From positions 1 through 64,000 of the forward strand of contig NZ_FOIE01000006.1 in assembly GCF_900111455.1 (NCBI RefSeq): 64,000 nucleotides of DNA. Direction: 5' to 3'. This stretch comes from Geodermatophilus poikilotrophus. GTDB lineage: Bacteria > Actinomycetota > Actinomycetes > Mycobacteriales > Geodermatophilaceae. The translations under genes and the position numbers were made by a program. The notes beneath the pieces were generated by a model that saw only the letters and a list, made by a program, of their open reading frames with translations, was not told the origin of the DNA and searched no databases. Shown here piece after piece: positions 53,782-61,988 of the stretch; the stretch's first letter is position 1; the number at the start of each line of letters is the position of its first letter.

Positions 53782-53950
53782 GGCGGGACCGCACCGTCGC
53801 CGCGGCAGGCCGGCCCGCCACTGCCTCCGCACCCGAGCCGCCCGGAACGGGGACCGGCGGGCGCCGGGACGCCGCACCGCGCTCCGCCCTGCCGCCGGTC
53901 CGTCGCGCCGGGCCTGTGGCCGGCCGTTGGATGCGGCAGTCTGGGCGCTG

Positions 53951-54826
53951 ATGCGGATCGACCTGCACACCCACTCGTCGGTGTCCGACGGCACCGACAG
54001 CCCCACCGAGCTGCTCGCCGCGGCCCGGGCCGCCGGCCTGGACGTCGTCGCGCTCACCGACCACGACACCACCGCGGGCTGGGCCGAGGCGGAGCGGGCC
54101 CGCCCCGACGGGCTGACCGTCGTCCCGGGCGCAGAGCTGTCCTGCCGCTGGTTCCCCGCGGGGTCCCCGCCGATCAGCGTGCACCTGCTGGCCTACCTCT
54201 TCGACCCGGGGCACCGGGCGCTGGCGGCGGAGCGGGCCCGGCTGCGCGACGAGCGGCTCAGCCGCGGCGAGCGCATCGTGACCGCCCTCGCCGACGCCGG
54301 CCACCCGGTCGCCTGGAGCGACGTCGTCGAGCGCGCCGGCGGCGGGGTGGTGGGCCGGCCGCACGTGGCGCGGGCCCTGGTCGAGGCCGGCGTCGTCGAG
54401 TCGGTCGACCACGCCTTCGCCACGCTGCTGCACCACCGCAGCCCCTTCTACGTCGCCAAGGCCGACACCGACGTGCTCGTCGGCATCGCGCTGGTGCGCG
54501 CGGCCGGCGGGGTGCCGGTGTTCGCCCACGGGCTGGCGACGCGGCGCGGCCGGGTGGTCGGGGACGAGGCGATCGCGACGATGGCCGAGGCGGGGTTGCT
54601 CGGCCTGGAGGTCGACCACCCCGACCACGACCCGGACGAGCGCGCCCACCTGCGCGGCCTGGCCGGCGAGCTGGGGCTGCTGGTCACCGGCTCGAGCGAC
54701 TACCACGGCAGCAACAAGACGACGCCGATCGGCGCCTGCGCCACCGCGCCGGACCAGTTCGACGCTCTGCTGGCGGCGAGCACCGGCGCCGCGCCGTTCG
54801 GCGGGAGCGCCGGCGCCTCCGGTTAG
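53951..54826 (+). CDS. PHP-domain metal-dependent phosphoesterase
   Basis: A 291-residue enzyme. The four PHP motifs are visible: DLHTHSSVSDG at residues 4-14, LTDHDT near 36-41, PGAELSC near 60-66, and SSDYHG near 248-253, giving a trinuclear metal site. HxH to DYH spacing matches stand-alone PHP proteins such as RNase AM/5'-3' exonuclease YciV and nucleoside-phosphatase types. Actual substrate unknown. ATG 53951 begins the motif set; the open frame upstream has no conserved sequence. Its TAG stop forms the first three bases of the next gene's -10 box. Confidence 0.88.
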   Translation: MRIDLHTHSSVSDGTDSPTELLAAARAAGLDVVALTDHDTTAGWAEAERARPDGLTVVPGAELSCRWFPAGSPPISVHLLAYLFDPGHRALAAERARLRDERLSRGERIVTALADAGHPVAWSDVVERAGGGVVGRPHVARALVEAGVVESVDHAFATLLHHRSPFYVAKADTDVLVGIALVRAAGGVPVFAHGLATRRGRVVGDEAIATMAEAGLLGLEVDHPDHDPDERAHLRGLAGELGLLVTGSSDYHGSNKTTPIGACATAPDQFDALLAASTGAAPFGGSAGASG

Positions 54827-54829
54827 CGT
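54824..54829 (+). promoter_or_regulatory. Leaderless -10 box (TAGCGT) overlapping the PHP stop codon
   Basis: TAGCGT ends 7 bases before ATG 54837. Its first three bases are the TAG stop of the PHP gene, an unusually compact arrangement. Confidence 0.6.
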
Positions 54830-54836
54830 GACCGGC

Positions 54837-55691
54837 ATGGGAGGCGCACAGCTCGAGATGCCGGGCATGCCGCGGCGGCTGTTCCCGGCCACGCCGAGCA
54901 AGCTGGCCGCCTTCAGCGACTGCCCGCGCCGCTACCGGCACGCCTACGTCGACCGGCCCAGCCCGGCGAAGGGCCCGGCCTGGGCGCACAACAGCGTGGG
55001 CTCGGCGGTGCACGCCGCGCTGCGCTCGTTCTGGGAGCTGCCGCTGGCCAGGCGCACCCCGGGCTCGGCGCGCCAGCTGCTCTACGGCGTCTGGTCGGCG
55101 GCCGGCTTCCGCGACGCCGAGCAGTCCGAGCGGTGGCGCGCCCGGGCGGCGGGCTGGCTCACCGACTACGTGACCGGCCTCGACCCCGCCGACGAGCCGG
55201 TCGGCACCGAGCGCCAGGTCGCCGCCACCACCGAGCGGCTGGCGCTGTCCGGCCGGGTCGACCGGATCGACCAGCGCGGCGAGGAGCTGGTGGTCGTCGA
55301 CTACAAGACCGGCCGCTCGGTCTGCACAGACGACGAGGCCCGCGGCTCACCCGCGCTGGCCGCCTACGTGCTGGGGGTGCGCCGCACCCTGCGCCGGCCG
55401 TGCAGCCGGGTCGAGCTGCACCACCTGCCCACCGGCACGGTGGCCGCCTTCGAGCACACCGACCGGTCGCTGGCCAACCACGTCCGGCGGGCCGAGGACG
55501 TCGCCGCCGACATCACCGCGGCCACCGCGGCCGTCGACGGCGGGGAGGACCCGGACGCCGCCTTCCCCGCGGCTCCCGGCCGCCAGTGCGGCTGGTGCGA
55601 CTTCCGGCCCAGCTGCGCGGTCGGTCGGGCGGCCACCCCGCCGCGGGACACGTGGAGCTTCCTCGCCGAGGAGACCTCGGCCGACGCCTGA
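54837..55691 (+). CDS. RecB-family PD-(D/E)XK nuclease with Fe-S cysteines
   Basis: A 284-residue nuclease-domain protein. The core shows LSGRVDRIDQRGEELVVVDYKTGR near 138-161 (pieces: GRVDRID and ELVVVDYKTG), with the catalytic D...DYK set. One Cys near residue 29 (FSDCPRRY) and three near the end (CGWCDFRPSC) match the four-Cys iron-sulfur pattern of AddB and Cas4 nucleases. It probably trims or resects DNA ends. The ATG at 54837 fits the leaderless box; GTG 54828 is also in frame but overlaps that box. It converges on the MpaB gene, with a repeat copy filling the gap. Confidence 0.87.
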   Translation: MGGAQLEMPGMPRRLFPATPSKLAAFSDCPRRYRHAYVDRPSPAKGPAWAHNSVGSAVHAALRSFWELPLARRTPGSARQLLYGVWSAAGFRDAEQSERWRARAAGWLTDYVTGLDPADEPVGTERQVAATTERLALSGRVDRIDQRGEELVVVDYKTGRSVCTDDEARGSPALAAYVLGVRRTLRRPCSRVELHHLPTGTVAAFEHTDRSLANHVRRAEDVAADITAATAAVDGGEDPDAAFPAAPGRQCGWCDFRPSCAVGRAATPPRDTWSFLAEETSADA

Positions 55692-55692
55692 T

Positions 55693-55750
55693 GGCCTCGT
55701 CCCGGGCCCCGCCCTGAGCTTGCGAAGGGTGGGGAGGACGGGGTCCTTCT
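55693..55750 (-). repeat. Dispersed palindromic repeat, copy 9 (between RecB-like and MpaB genes)
   Basis: Minus-strand copy starting directly after the MpaB stop with AGAAGGACCCCGTCCTCCCC and ending GACGAGGCC, core CTTCGCAAGCTCAGG. It fills the whole gap between the two convergent stop codons, so it may be the shared terminator. Confidence 0.85.
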
Positions 55751-56623
55751 TCAGGCCGTGAGCGGCTCGACCGACGCGACGCGCTCCCGGGCCGACCGCA
55801 CGATCGGCGACTCGCGCACCTGCGACGGCACCGTCAGCGCCGCCCGGCGGAACGCGCGCACGGCGGCGGTCGCCGCGGTGTCGGTCAGGCCGTAGCCCGG
55901 CAGTCCGTAGAGCCGGCGCGCCCACCGGGGCAGCGTGGCTGCCCCCAGGGCCGCCAGGGTGCTCCACGCGGGCCGTGCCGGCGTCAGCAGCTGCACCCAG
56001 GCCGGCATCGGCGGCAGCAGGACGAAGCGGGAGGCATCCCGCGCCGCCGGGGTCACCGCCAGCTGCAGTCGGGTGCGCTGCAGGTAGGCGTCCAGCTCCG
56101 CCACGCTCGCCGGCACGTCGCCGGCCTCGCAGCCGATGAGCACCGCGGCGGTCACCTGCTCGGCGACGTAGCGGTCGGCCTCGGCGTCGGTCAGCGGCAC
56201 CCCGGCCCGCCGGGCGACCGACAGCAGGGAGTCGACCTCGCAGCAGTGGACCCACAGCAGCAGGTCGGCGTCGTCGACGGCGTAGCTGCGACCGGTGGTC
56301 TCCTCGACCGCCGACTTGCGCCGGTGCATGCCGCGCACCCGGCGCACCGACCGCAGCACGTCGCGGCGGGTGCCGAAGGTCAGGGTGGCGACGTACTCCG
56401 CGGTGCGGGTCAGCCGCGCCCACGGGTCCTCGGCGAAGGCGGTGGAGAAGCGGGCGACGCCGTCCATGGCGACCGGGTGCAGCGCCTGCAGCAGCAGCGC
56501 CCGGATGCCGCCGACGGAGAACGCCGGGTCGGCGTGGATCCGCCAGCTGACGCTATCGGGGCCGAAGAAGCCGAGCAGGTCCTCCTCGGCCGTGAAGTCG
56601 TCGACCGACGGCAGCCGGTTCAC
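55751..56623 (-). CDS. MpaB-family oxygenase (DUF2236)
   Basis: A 290-residue protein. FFGPDSVSWRIHADPAFSVGGIRALLLQALHPVAMDGVARFS (pieces: DSVSWRIHADPAFSVGG and ALLLQALHPVAMDGVA) near 17-60 is the MpaB/Lcp-type start, with RVRGMHRRKSAVEETTGRSYAVDDADLLLWVHCCEVDS (pieces: RVRGMH and DADLLLWVHCCEVDS) near 95-130 supplying the conserved His and Asp. Relatives are heme oxygenases such as the mycophenolic acid MpaB' and latex-clearing protein. Substrate here unknown. Its GTG start overlaps the stop of the alpha/beta hydrolase gene as GTGA. Confidence 0.86.
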   Translation of the reverse strand: MNRLPSVDDFTAEEDLLGFFGPDSVSWRIHADPAFSVGGIRALLLQALHPVAMDGVARFSTAFAEDPWARLTRTAEYVATLTFGTRRDVLRSVRRVRGMHRRKSAVEETTGRSYAVDDADLLLWVHCCEVDSLLSVARRAGVPLTDAEADRYVAEQVTAAVLIGCEAGDVPASVAELDAYLQRTRLQLAVTPAARDASRFVLLPPMPAWVQLLTPARPAWSTLAALGAATLPRWARRLYGLPGYGLTDTAATAAVRAFRRAALTVPSQVRESPIVRSARERVASVEPLTA

Positions 56624-57549
56624 CGGAGCGCTCCGGCCGGAGCCGGCACGGAGGCCCAGAAGTCGAGCAGGACCGCACACGTGCGGGGCGGGTTCTCGAT
56701 GGCGGGGGAGTGGACGGCGCCGGCGATGACCTCGTGCCGGGCGCCGAGCCGGCGTGCCATGTCCGCCTGCACGGCCGGCGTCCACGCGTCGTCCGCGGCG
56801 CCGTGCGCCACCAGCACCGGGACGCCGGTCGCCGCGAGCTCCGCGACCCGGTCGGGTTCGCTGGTCATCGCGTCGGCCATCCCGCGCAGGCCCGCGGCGC
56901 TGTTGGCGAGGAACCGCCGGGCCAGGAACTCGCGGGTCGGCTCCGGCACCAGCTGGGCCCTGGGGTCGGTCATCGCCAGCTGCTCGAGCGTCTCGTGCAC
57001 CAGCGGCACGCCGCCCTCGTCCAGCAGGGGGGTGAGGTGCTGGAGCAACTGCGCCCGGCTGCCCCCCAGCCGCGACGGGCCGGAGCCGAGCAGGGTGAGC
57101 GTGGCGAACGCCGCCGGCTCGGCCAGGACGGCGGCCCGGCTGACCAGACCGCCGAAGGAGTGACCGACCAGGTGCAGCGTGGCCCGGCCCTCGGCACGCA
57201 GCTGCCGCGCGACGGCGACGAGGTCGCCGGCCAGCTCGGCGACCGAGTAGCGCGCCGGGTCGTCGGGCCCCGGTGACTCGAACTGCCCCCGCTGGTCGAG
57301 GGCGACGACGCGGTACCCGGCGGCGCACAGCGGGCGCAGCAGCGGCGCGAAGTCCTCCTTGCTGCCGGTGAAGCCCGGGACCAGCAGGACGGTGCCGCGC
57401 TCCGCGTCGCCGCCGGTGTCCAGCGCCGCCAGTGGACCCGCGCCGCCTTCGAACGCGTGGTGCCGCGCGTCGTGCTCGGCCAGCTGGCGGAGGTCGTCGG
57501 GCGCGATGGAGACGGGAGCGCTGTCGTCCGGACCGCCGGGCATCACCAT
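56620..57549 (-). CDS. Alpha/beta-fold hydrolase
   Basis: A 309-residue hydrolase. GTVLLVPGFTGSKEDFAPLL near 52-71 supplies the oxyanion loop, the nucleophile elbow GHSFGG near 122-127 the Ser, VPVLVAHGAADDAW near 242-255 the Asp, and GAVHSPAIENP near 277-287 the His. The layout is that of esterase/lipase-like or haloperoxidase-type enzymes. Substrate unknown. ATG 57549 (or ATG 57543 two codons later) begins the frame, with GGTGGG upstream. It overlaps the MpaB gene start by four bases, so the two probably act on one pathway. Confidence 0.86.
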   Translation of the reverse strand: MVMPGGPDDSAPVSIAPDDLRQLAEHDARHHAFEGGAGPLAALDTGGDAERGTVLLVPGFTGSKEDFAPLLRPLCAAGYRVVALDQRGQFESPGPDDPARYSVAELAGDLVAVARQLRAEGRATLHLVGHSFGGLVSRAAVLAEPAAFATLTLLGSGPSRLGGSRAQLLQHLTPLLDEGGVPLVHETLEQLAMTDPRAQLVPEPTREFLARRFLANSAAGLRGMADAMTSEPDRVAELAATGVPVLVAHGAADDAWTPAVQADMARRLGARHEVIAGAVHSPAIENPPRTCAVLLDFWASVPAPAGALR

Positions 57550-57597
57550 GCCCACCAGTGAACATCGGCGACGGCACTCATGCAGTCGACCCGCCAC

Positions 57598-57656
57598 GGC
57601 CCCGTCCAGAGGCTCGCCGCGAGCTTGCGAGCGGGTGAGGAGGACGGGGTCCTCCT
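57598..57656 (-). repeat. Dispersed palindromic repeat, copy 10 (after the beta-propeller gene)
   Basis: Minus-strand copy right after the TGA of the beta-propeller gene: AGGAGGACCCCGTCCTCC through GGACGGGGCC, with core CGCTCGCAAGCTCG. Both outer arms pair perfectly over at least nine bases. Confidence 0.87.
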
Positions 57657-58796
57657 TCAGCGATGAGCGGTGACGCGGTCGGGCAGCTGGTGGACGACGA
57701 CCGGGCCGGCCACGGTGACCAGCCCACCGGCGTCCAGCTCGGGGGTGGCGACGCGCTGCAGCTCGTCGCCGGTGGCGAGGTCGCGGAGGACGACGGCGTC
57801 GCCCTCGGGCACCGGGATCGACGTCCCCGCGGGGAGCAGCGCCCGGTCGGCCTCGCCGGCGGGCACGCCGGTGGCCGGGGTGCGCCAGGAGACCACGCCG
57901 GTGCCCTGGTCGACGACGGTCAGCGTGCCGTAGGCCCACACGAGCGCGCTGGTGCCGACGCCGGTCGCGAGCACCTCGTCCGCGGCCTCCGCGACGGGCG
58001 GACCGAGCGGGGCGCCGTCGACGCCGGCGAGCAGCTGCACGCCGTCGTCGCCGGCGACCACGACCGCCTGCTCGACGCCGGCCAGCGTCGTCCCCCCGGT
58101 CACGTCCCGGCTCCACAGCGGGGTGCCGTCGTAGCCGTCGAGGAGGCGCACCTGCACCGACCCGCCGCAGGTCTGCAGGACGGCGACGCCCGCGCCGCCG
58201 ACGTCGCCGTCCGCGAACGTGCAGCCCTCGTCCGGAGCGGCCCGCCAGCGGATGCTGTCGCCGACCGGGTCGAGGGTGAGCACGCCGGTCGGGCTGGTCG
58301 CCAGCACGATGCCCTCGGTGCTGGACAGCACTGCGTCGGGACGCAGGTCGAGGTTGCGGGTCCAGGCTCGCACGCCGGTGTCGACGGCGAGCGCGACCGC
58401 CTCGTCGCAGCGGTCCTCGGTGCCGAACACGGCGACGACGCGGCCGCCGACGACGGTCCAGTCGCAGAGCCGGGCGTTGGCGCGGGTGTAGCGCCAGGCC
58501 TCCTCGCCGCTGTCGACCCCGAGCGCGCGCACCCCGTGCCCGTCGCCGACGACGACGCGGCCGCCGTCCGCGGTCGCGCGGACCGCGCCGCCGGTCGGCG
58601 TCGTCGGGGCGGACCAGGCGGCGGAGACGGCACCGGGCGGTGTCCCGCTGGGGACGCCGGCCGGTGCCGCGGTGGTGCTGACGGTGGCGGCCGCGTCCGA
58701 GCCCCGCCACAGCAGGATCGAGACGACGACCAGCGCGAGGACGGCCGCCGTCCACGCCCACACCCGCAGCGGCGGACGCACCACCGGCCGGCCCAC
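57657..58796 (-). CDS. Membrane-anchored PQQ-like beta-propeller protein (Rv3212-like)
   Basis: A 379-residue protein. One membrane segment near residues 12-31 (VWAWTAAVLALVVVSILLW) is followed by a Ser/Thr/Pro linker and a propeller of repeated strands: VVVGDGHGVRALGVDSGEEAWRY, IVLATSPTGVLTLDP, VQVRLLDGYDGTPLWSRD and LTVVDQGTGVVSWRTP are successive PQQ/BamB-type blades. Paired cysteines (LCDW, RCDEA, GCTFA, QTCGG) may form disulfides outside the cell. In M. tuberculosis a similar gene (Rv3212) sits beside rhlE, as here. The start is a GTG at 58796. Confidence 0.82.
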   Translation of the reverse strand: MGRPVVRPPLRVWAWTAAVLALVVVSILLWRGSDAAATVSTTAAPAGVPSGTPPGAVSAAWSAPTTPTGGAVRATADGGRVVVGDGHGVRALGVDSGEEAWRYTRANARLCDWTVVGGRVVAVFGTEDRCDEAVALAVDTGVRAWTRNLDLRPDAVLSSTEGIVLATSPTGVLTLDPVGDSIRWRAAPDEGCTFADGDVGGAGVAVLQTCGGSVQVRLLDGYDGTPLWSRDVTGGTTLAGVEQAVVVAGDDGVQLLAGVDGAPLGPPVAEAADEVLATGVGTSALVWAYGTLTVVDQGTGVVSWRTPATGVPAGEADRALLPAGTSIPVPEGDAVVLRDLATGDELQRVATPELDAGGLVTVAGPVVVHQLPDRVTAHR

Positions 58797-58816
58797 CCTG
58801 TGCAGGGGCCCTCCCT

Positions 58817-60445
58817 CTAGGCGGCGGGCTCGGCCGAACCCCGGCCGGACCCGCCGCGACGACGCCGGCGGCGCTTGCGGGCCGGGGACTCGCCGGTCGC
58901 GGCGGCCTCGCCGGCCGGCACCTCCGCGGGGGCGTCCGCGGCCGCGGCGCCGGCCGCGGCGGCACCGCTGCTCCGGGTGCGCCGGCGCGGACGGCTCTTG
59001 CGGGCGCCCTCCGGCTTCTCCTCGTCCTCACGGCCCGGGCCGCGGCCGCCGCCGGAGCGGGTGCGCTTGCCGGTCTCGCCGAGGTCCTCGACGGTCTCGG
59101 CGTCCAGGCCCTCGCGGGTGCGCTGCGCGCGGGGCAGCCGGCCGGTCGCGCCCTCGGGCACGTCCAGGTCGGTGTAGACCCACGGCGAGGTGGAGTAGGT
59201 CTCCGGCGGGTCGGTGAAGTCCAGGTCCAGCGCCTTGTTGATCAGCTGCCACCGGGGGATGTCGTCCCAGTCGACCAGCGTGACCGCGACGCCGGTGCTG
59301 CCGGCGCGGCCGGTGCGGCCGATCCGGTGCACGTAGGTCTTCTCGTCCTCGGGGCACTGGTAGTTCACGACGTGGCTGACGCCGGTGACGTCGATGCCGC
59401 GGGCGGCGACGTCGGTGGCAACCAGGACGTCGACCTTGCCGCTGCGGAAGGCGCGCAGCGCCTGCTCGCGGGCTCCCTGGCCGAGGTCGCCGTGCACGGC
59501 CGCCGCGGCGAACCCGCGCTCGACCAGCTCGTCGGCGACCTTCTGCGCGGTGCGCTTCGTGCGGCAGAACACCATCGCCAGGCCGCGGTCGCGGGACTGC
59601 AGCACCCGGGAGAGCAGCTCGGGCTTGTCCAGGTTGTGCGCCCGGTAGATGAACTGGGTGGTCTGCGGGACCGTCGACCCCTCGTCGTTGCCGTGCGCCC
59701 GGATGTGCGTGGGCTGGGTCATGAAGGACCGCGACAGCGTCACGATCGGGCCGGGCATCGTCGCGGAGAACAGCATCGTCTGCCGCTTCTCCGGGACCAT
59801 CGCGAGGATCCGCTCGATGTCGGGCAGGAAGCCCAGGTCGAGCATCTCGTCGGCCTCGTCGAGGACCAGGACGCCGACCTTCCCCAGGATCAGGTGGCCC
59901 TGCTGAGCCAGGTCGAGCAGCCGCCCCGGGGTGCCGACGACGACCTCGACGCCGGCCTGCAGCGCGGCGACCTGCGGCTCGAAGGCCCGGCCGCCGTAGA
60001 TGGCCTGCACGCGGACGCCGCGCTTGGCGCCGGCGGTGCCGAGGTCGCGGGCGACCTGCACGCACAGCTCACGGGTGGGGACCACGACCAGCGCCTGCGG
60101 GACGCCGTCGCCGCCCTCGGAGGCGGGGACCACGCGCTGCAGCAGCGGGACGCCGAAGCCGAGGGTCTTGCCGGTGCCGGTGCGGGCCTGGCCGATGAGG
60201 TCGTTGCCGGCCAGCGCCAGCGGGAGGGTGAGCTCCTGGATGGCGAAGGTCCGGGTGATGCCGGCCTCGGCCAGCGCCGCGACCACGTCGGGGTGGACGT
60301 CGAAGTCGCTGAACAGCGGCGCGTCCTCGGCGACGGGGGCGCCGCCGAGCTCCTCGACGGTCTGCTCGAGCTGCTCGGGCGCGGGAGCGCCGGTCTCGGC
60401 GTGCTCGAGCTCGGGGGTGGTGGGGGTGTTCTCGGTGGAGGTCAG
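58817..60445 (-). CDS. rhlE: DEAD-box RNA helicase RhlE, apparent CTG start
   Basis: An ATP-dependent RNA helicase for RNA decay or ribosome assembly. The Q motif (LFSDFDVHPDVVAALAEAGITRTFAIQ, pieces: FSDFDVHPDVV and RTFAIQE) is near residues 33-62, then ARTGTGKT (I), VVPTRELCVQVA (Ia), VLDEADEML (II), LFSATMP (III), VATDVAARGIDV (V) and YVHRIGRTGRAG (VI). The C-terminal 120 residues are Arg/Ala/Gly-rich and end in a KRRRRRRGG tract for RNA binding. The only ATG/GTG that keeps the Q motif is GTG 60640, but the sequence between is not coding-like. CTG 60445 begins LTSTENTPTTPE after a purine-rich GGCGAGAG, and is the likely start. Confidence 0.85.
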   Translation of the reverse strand: MTSTENTPTTPELEHAETGAPAPEQLEQTVEELGGAPVAEDAPLFSDFDVHPDVVAALAEAGITRTFAIQELTLPLALAGNDLIGQARTGTGKTLGFGVPLLQRVVPASEGGDGVPQALVVVPTRELCVQVARDLGTAGAKRGVRVQAIYGGRAFEPQVAALQAGVEVVVGTPGRLLDLAQQGHLILGKVGVLVLDEADEMLDLGFLPDIERILAMVPEKRQTMLFSATMPGPIVTLSRSFMTQPTHIRAHGNDEGSTVPQTTQFIYRAHNLDKPELLSRVLQSRDRGLAMVFCRTKRTAQKVADELVERGFAAAAVHGDLGQGAREQALRAFRSGKVDVLVATDVAARGIDVTGVSHVVNYQCPEDEKTYVHRIGRTGRAGSTGVAVTLVDWDDIPRWQLINKALDLDFTDPPETYSTSPWVYTDLDVPEGATGRLPRAQRTREGLDAETVEDLGETGKRTRSGGGRGPGREDEEKPEGARKSRPRRRTRSSGAAAAGAAAADAPAEVPAGEAAATGESPARKRRRRRRGGSGRGSAEPAA

Positions 60446-60773
60446 TGCTCTCGCCTCTGGTCTGCTGGGGGACCGGCTCGGGGGCGCGATCGCGCCGCTG
60501 TCGCACCAGTCCCGGTCGGGTGTCGCGGGATCGGTTCCAGCGCCGACGCGGCCAGCAGGAACCGGGCCACACCTCGGTGTCGACCCGGGAGGGGACCCCT
60601 CGGGGCATCGTCTCCAGCGGTCGTCAGCGCACAGATACACAGCGAACCCGAGGGCTCGCCGATTCCCAGTCTAGCGTGCGCACCGGTTAGCCTCCCTCCG
60701 CCGCGCGGTCCGGGGCGCCGAGCCACCCCGTCCGGGGCAGGCGCCAACGTCCCACCGATCCCGGGAGCTGCCA
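60446..60773. other. Divergent intergenic region rhlE / ferritin-like gene (328 bp)
   Basis: No gene is supported here. On the minus strand TAGACT (near 60670) is a candidate rhlE -10, which would give a leader of about 200 bases, as is common for cold-regulated helicase genes. On the plus strand TAGCGT (near 60673) and TAGCCT (near 60688) are candidate -10 boxes for the ferritin-like gene. The two strands' boxes overlap, so the promoters face away from each other. Confidence 0.5.
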
Positions 60774-61424
60774 GTGGACGCGGTCGACCAGCAAGCCGTC
60801 GTCGACCTGCTGGGGGTGCTGTCCTACGCGGAGCTGACCGCCTTCGACCGGCTGGCCGAGGACGCGCGGCTGGCGCCCACCCTGGACGGCCGGGCCGCGC
60901 TGGCGCAGATGGCGGCCGCGGAGATCGACCACCACCGCCGGCTGACCGCGCGCCTCACCGAGCTCGGCGCCGAGCCGACCGCGGCGATGCGCCCGTTCGT
61001 CCCCGCGCTGGACGCCTTCCACGAGACCACCCGGCCGCGCACCTGGTTGGAGGGGTTGGTCAAGGCCTACGTGGGGGACGGCCTGGCGTCGGAGTTCTAC
61101 CGGGAGATCGCCGGCTTCCTGCCCGACCCCGACCGGGGGTTGATCCTCGACGTGCTCGCCGACACCGGCCACGCCGACTTCGCCGTCCGCGAGGTGCGGG
61201 CGGCGATCGCGACCGACCGCACGCTCTCCGGCCGGCTGGCCCTGTGGGGACGGCGGCTGGTGGGCGAGGCCATGCGGCAGGCGCAGGCGGTGATCGCCGA
61301 GCGCGACCAGCTCGCCGCGCTGATCCTCGAGGGCACCGGCGACCTCAACGGCATCGGGCGGCTGGTCGAGCGGATCACCAGCGCGTACACCGATCGGATG
61401 AAGACCCTCGGCCTGAACCCGTGA
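60774..61424 (+). CDS. Ferritin-like-fold protein (Rv3210c-like)
   Basis: A 216-residue all-helical protein. LLGVLSYAELTAFDRLAEDARLAP near 9-32, AAAEIDHHRRLTARLTELG near 45-63 and AVIAERDQLAALI near 170 provide Glu and His residues (the EIDHH pair, the Glu of YAELTAF) placed like a di-iron carboxylate site. The family (tRNA-modifying hydroxylase MiaE-like, or simple ferritin-like) is conserved in actinobacteria next to rhlE. Whether it binds iron and what it oxidises is not known. GTG 60774 follows a GGGAG site. Confidence 0.8.
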   Translation: MDAVDQQAVVDLLGVLSYAELTAFDRLAEDARLAPTLDGRAALAQMAAAEIDHHRRLTARLTELGAEPTAAMRPFVPALDAFHETTRPRTWLEGLVKAYVGDGLASEFYREIAGFLPDPDRGLILDVLADTGHADFAVREVRAAIATDRTLSGRLALWGRRLVGEAMRQAQAVIAERDQLAALILEGTGDLNGIGRLVERITSAYTDRMKTLGLNP

Positions 61425-61511
61425 CGGACCCGGTGCCCCGCGCGCTCGGCGCGGGCCCCTGCACCGGGGCCGGGTGACCGGTGTCCGGTGGGAGCGCATC
61501 CCCGGACACGA

Positions 61512-61549
61512 CGACGGGGCGCCCCCGCCGCTGCGGAGACGCCCCGTCG
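61512..61549. terminator. Hairpin terminator between ferritin-like and DUF3107 genes
   Basis: CGACGGGGCG (61512-61521) and CGCCCCGTCG (61540-61549) form a perfect 10-bp stem with an 18-base loop. Just upstream a GTGTCCGG/CCGGACAC pair (near 61480-61508) gives a second hairpin. Confidence 0.7.
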
Positions 61550-61566
61550 GGACGTGCGGATGGCCC

Positions 61567-61803
61567 TCAGGCGCCCGCGATGAAGCCCACGCGCCGCTGG
61601 TCGGCCTGCGCGATCTCCACGTAGGCGATGCGGTCGACGGGGACGAGCACCCGGCGACCACGGTCGTCGACCAGCGTCAGCAGGCCGTCCTTGGTCGCGC
61701 CGGACATGGCCTTCGCCACCTCGGCAGCGATCTCGTCGGGGGTCTTGGGGCTGTCGATGACCAGCTCCCGGGGGGAGTGTTGGACACCGATCTTGACTTC
61801 CAC
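61567..61803 (-). CDS. DUF3107 family protein (Rv3208A/TB9.4-like)
   Basis: A 78-residue protein. It starts VEVKIGVQHSPRELVIDSPKTPDEIAAEVAKAM (pieces: VKIGVQHSPRELVID and TPDEIAAEVAKA) and ends VDRIAYVEIAQADQRRVGFI, the DUF3107 pattern found throughout actinobacteria. Function unknown; the M. tuberculosis homologue is the TB9.4 antigen next to the same TetR gene. The GTG at 61803 has a GAGGAGG ribosome site, and TAGCGT (minus strand, near 61840-61845) is its likely -10. The longer open frame upstream is non-coding. Confidence 0.92.
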   Translation of the reverse strand: MEVKIGVQHSPRELVIDSPKTPDEIAAEVAKAMSGATKDGLLTLVDDRGRRVLVPVDRIAYVEIAQADQRRVGFIAGA

Positions 61804-61911
61804 GGGGGATGCCTCCTCGAGTTGCGCGGCTGATCCCCACGCTAGTGCAGCGGGCGATCCGCCGACCTGCGGTGCAGGTGTGCCGTCAGCGAACGTGGCC
61901 CCGCTGCAGTG

Positions 61912-61970
61912 GGAGGACCCCGTCCTCCTCACCCCTCGCAAGCTCGGGGCGAGCCTCGGGACGGGGCCGG
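61912..61970 (+). repeat. Dispersed palindromic repeat, copy 11 (between DUF3107 and TetR genes)
   Basis: Reads GGAGGACCCCGTCCTCCTCA, then CCCCTCGCAAGCTCGGGGCG and GGGACGGGGCC on the plus strand. It is the best-preserved copy and shows both the outer arm pair and the inner CCCC/GGGG pair. The 18 bases from it to the TetR stop resemble a second truncated end. Confidence 0.87.
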
Positions 61971-61988
61971 GGGGCAGCGGGCCCCTCT

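Noticed and set aside
55751-57577. A single 608-codon gene covering MpaB and the upstream hydrolase region
   Set aside because: The upstream half is the antisense-free but wrong frame of the hydrolase gene. The GTGA overlap at 56620-56623 and both domain starts show two separate genes.
60446-60640. N-terminal extension of RhlE from GTG 60640
   Set aside because: The 65 added residues are Cys/Trp/Pro-rich without RhlE similarity, and the region holds candidate promoters instead.
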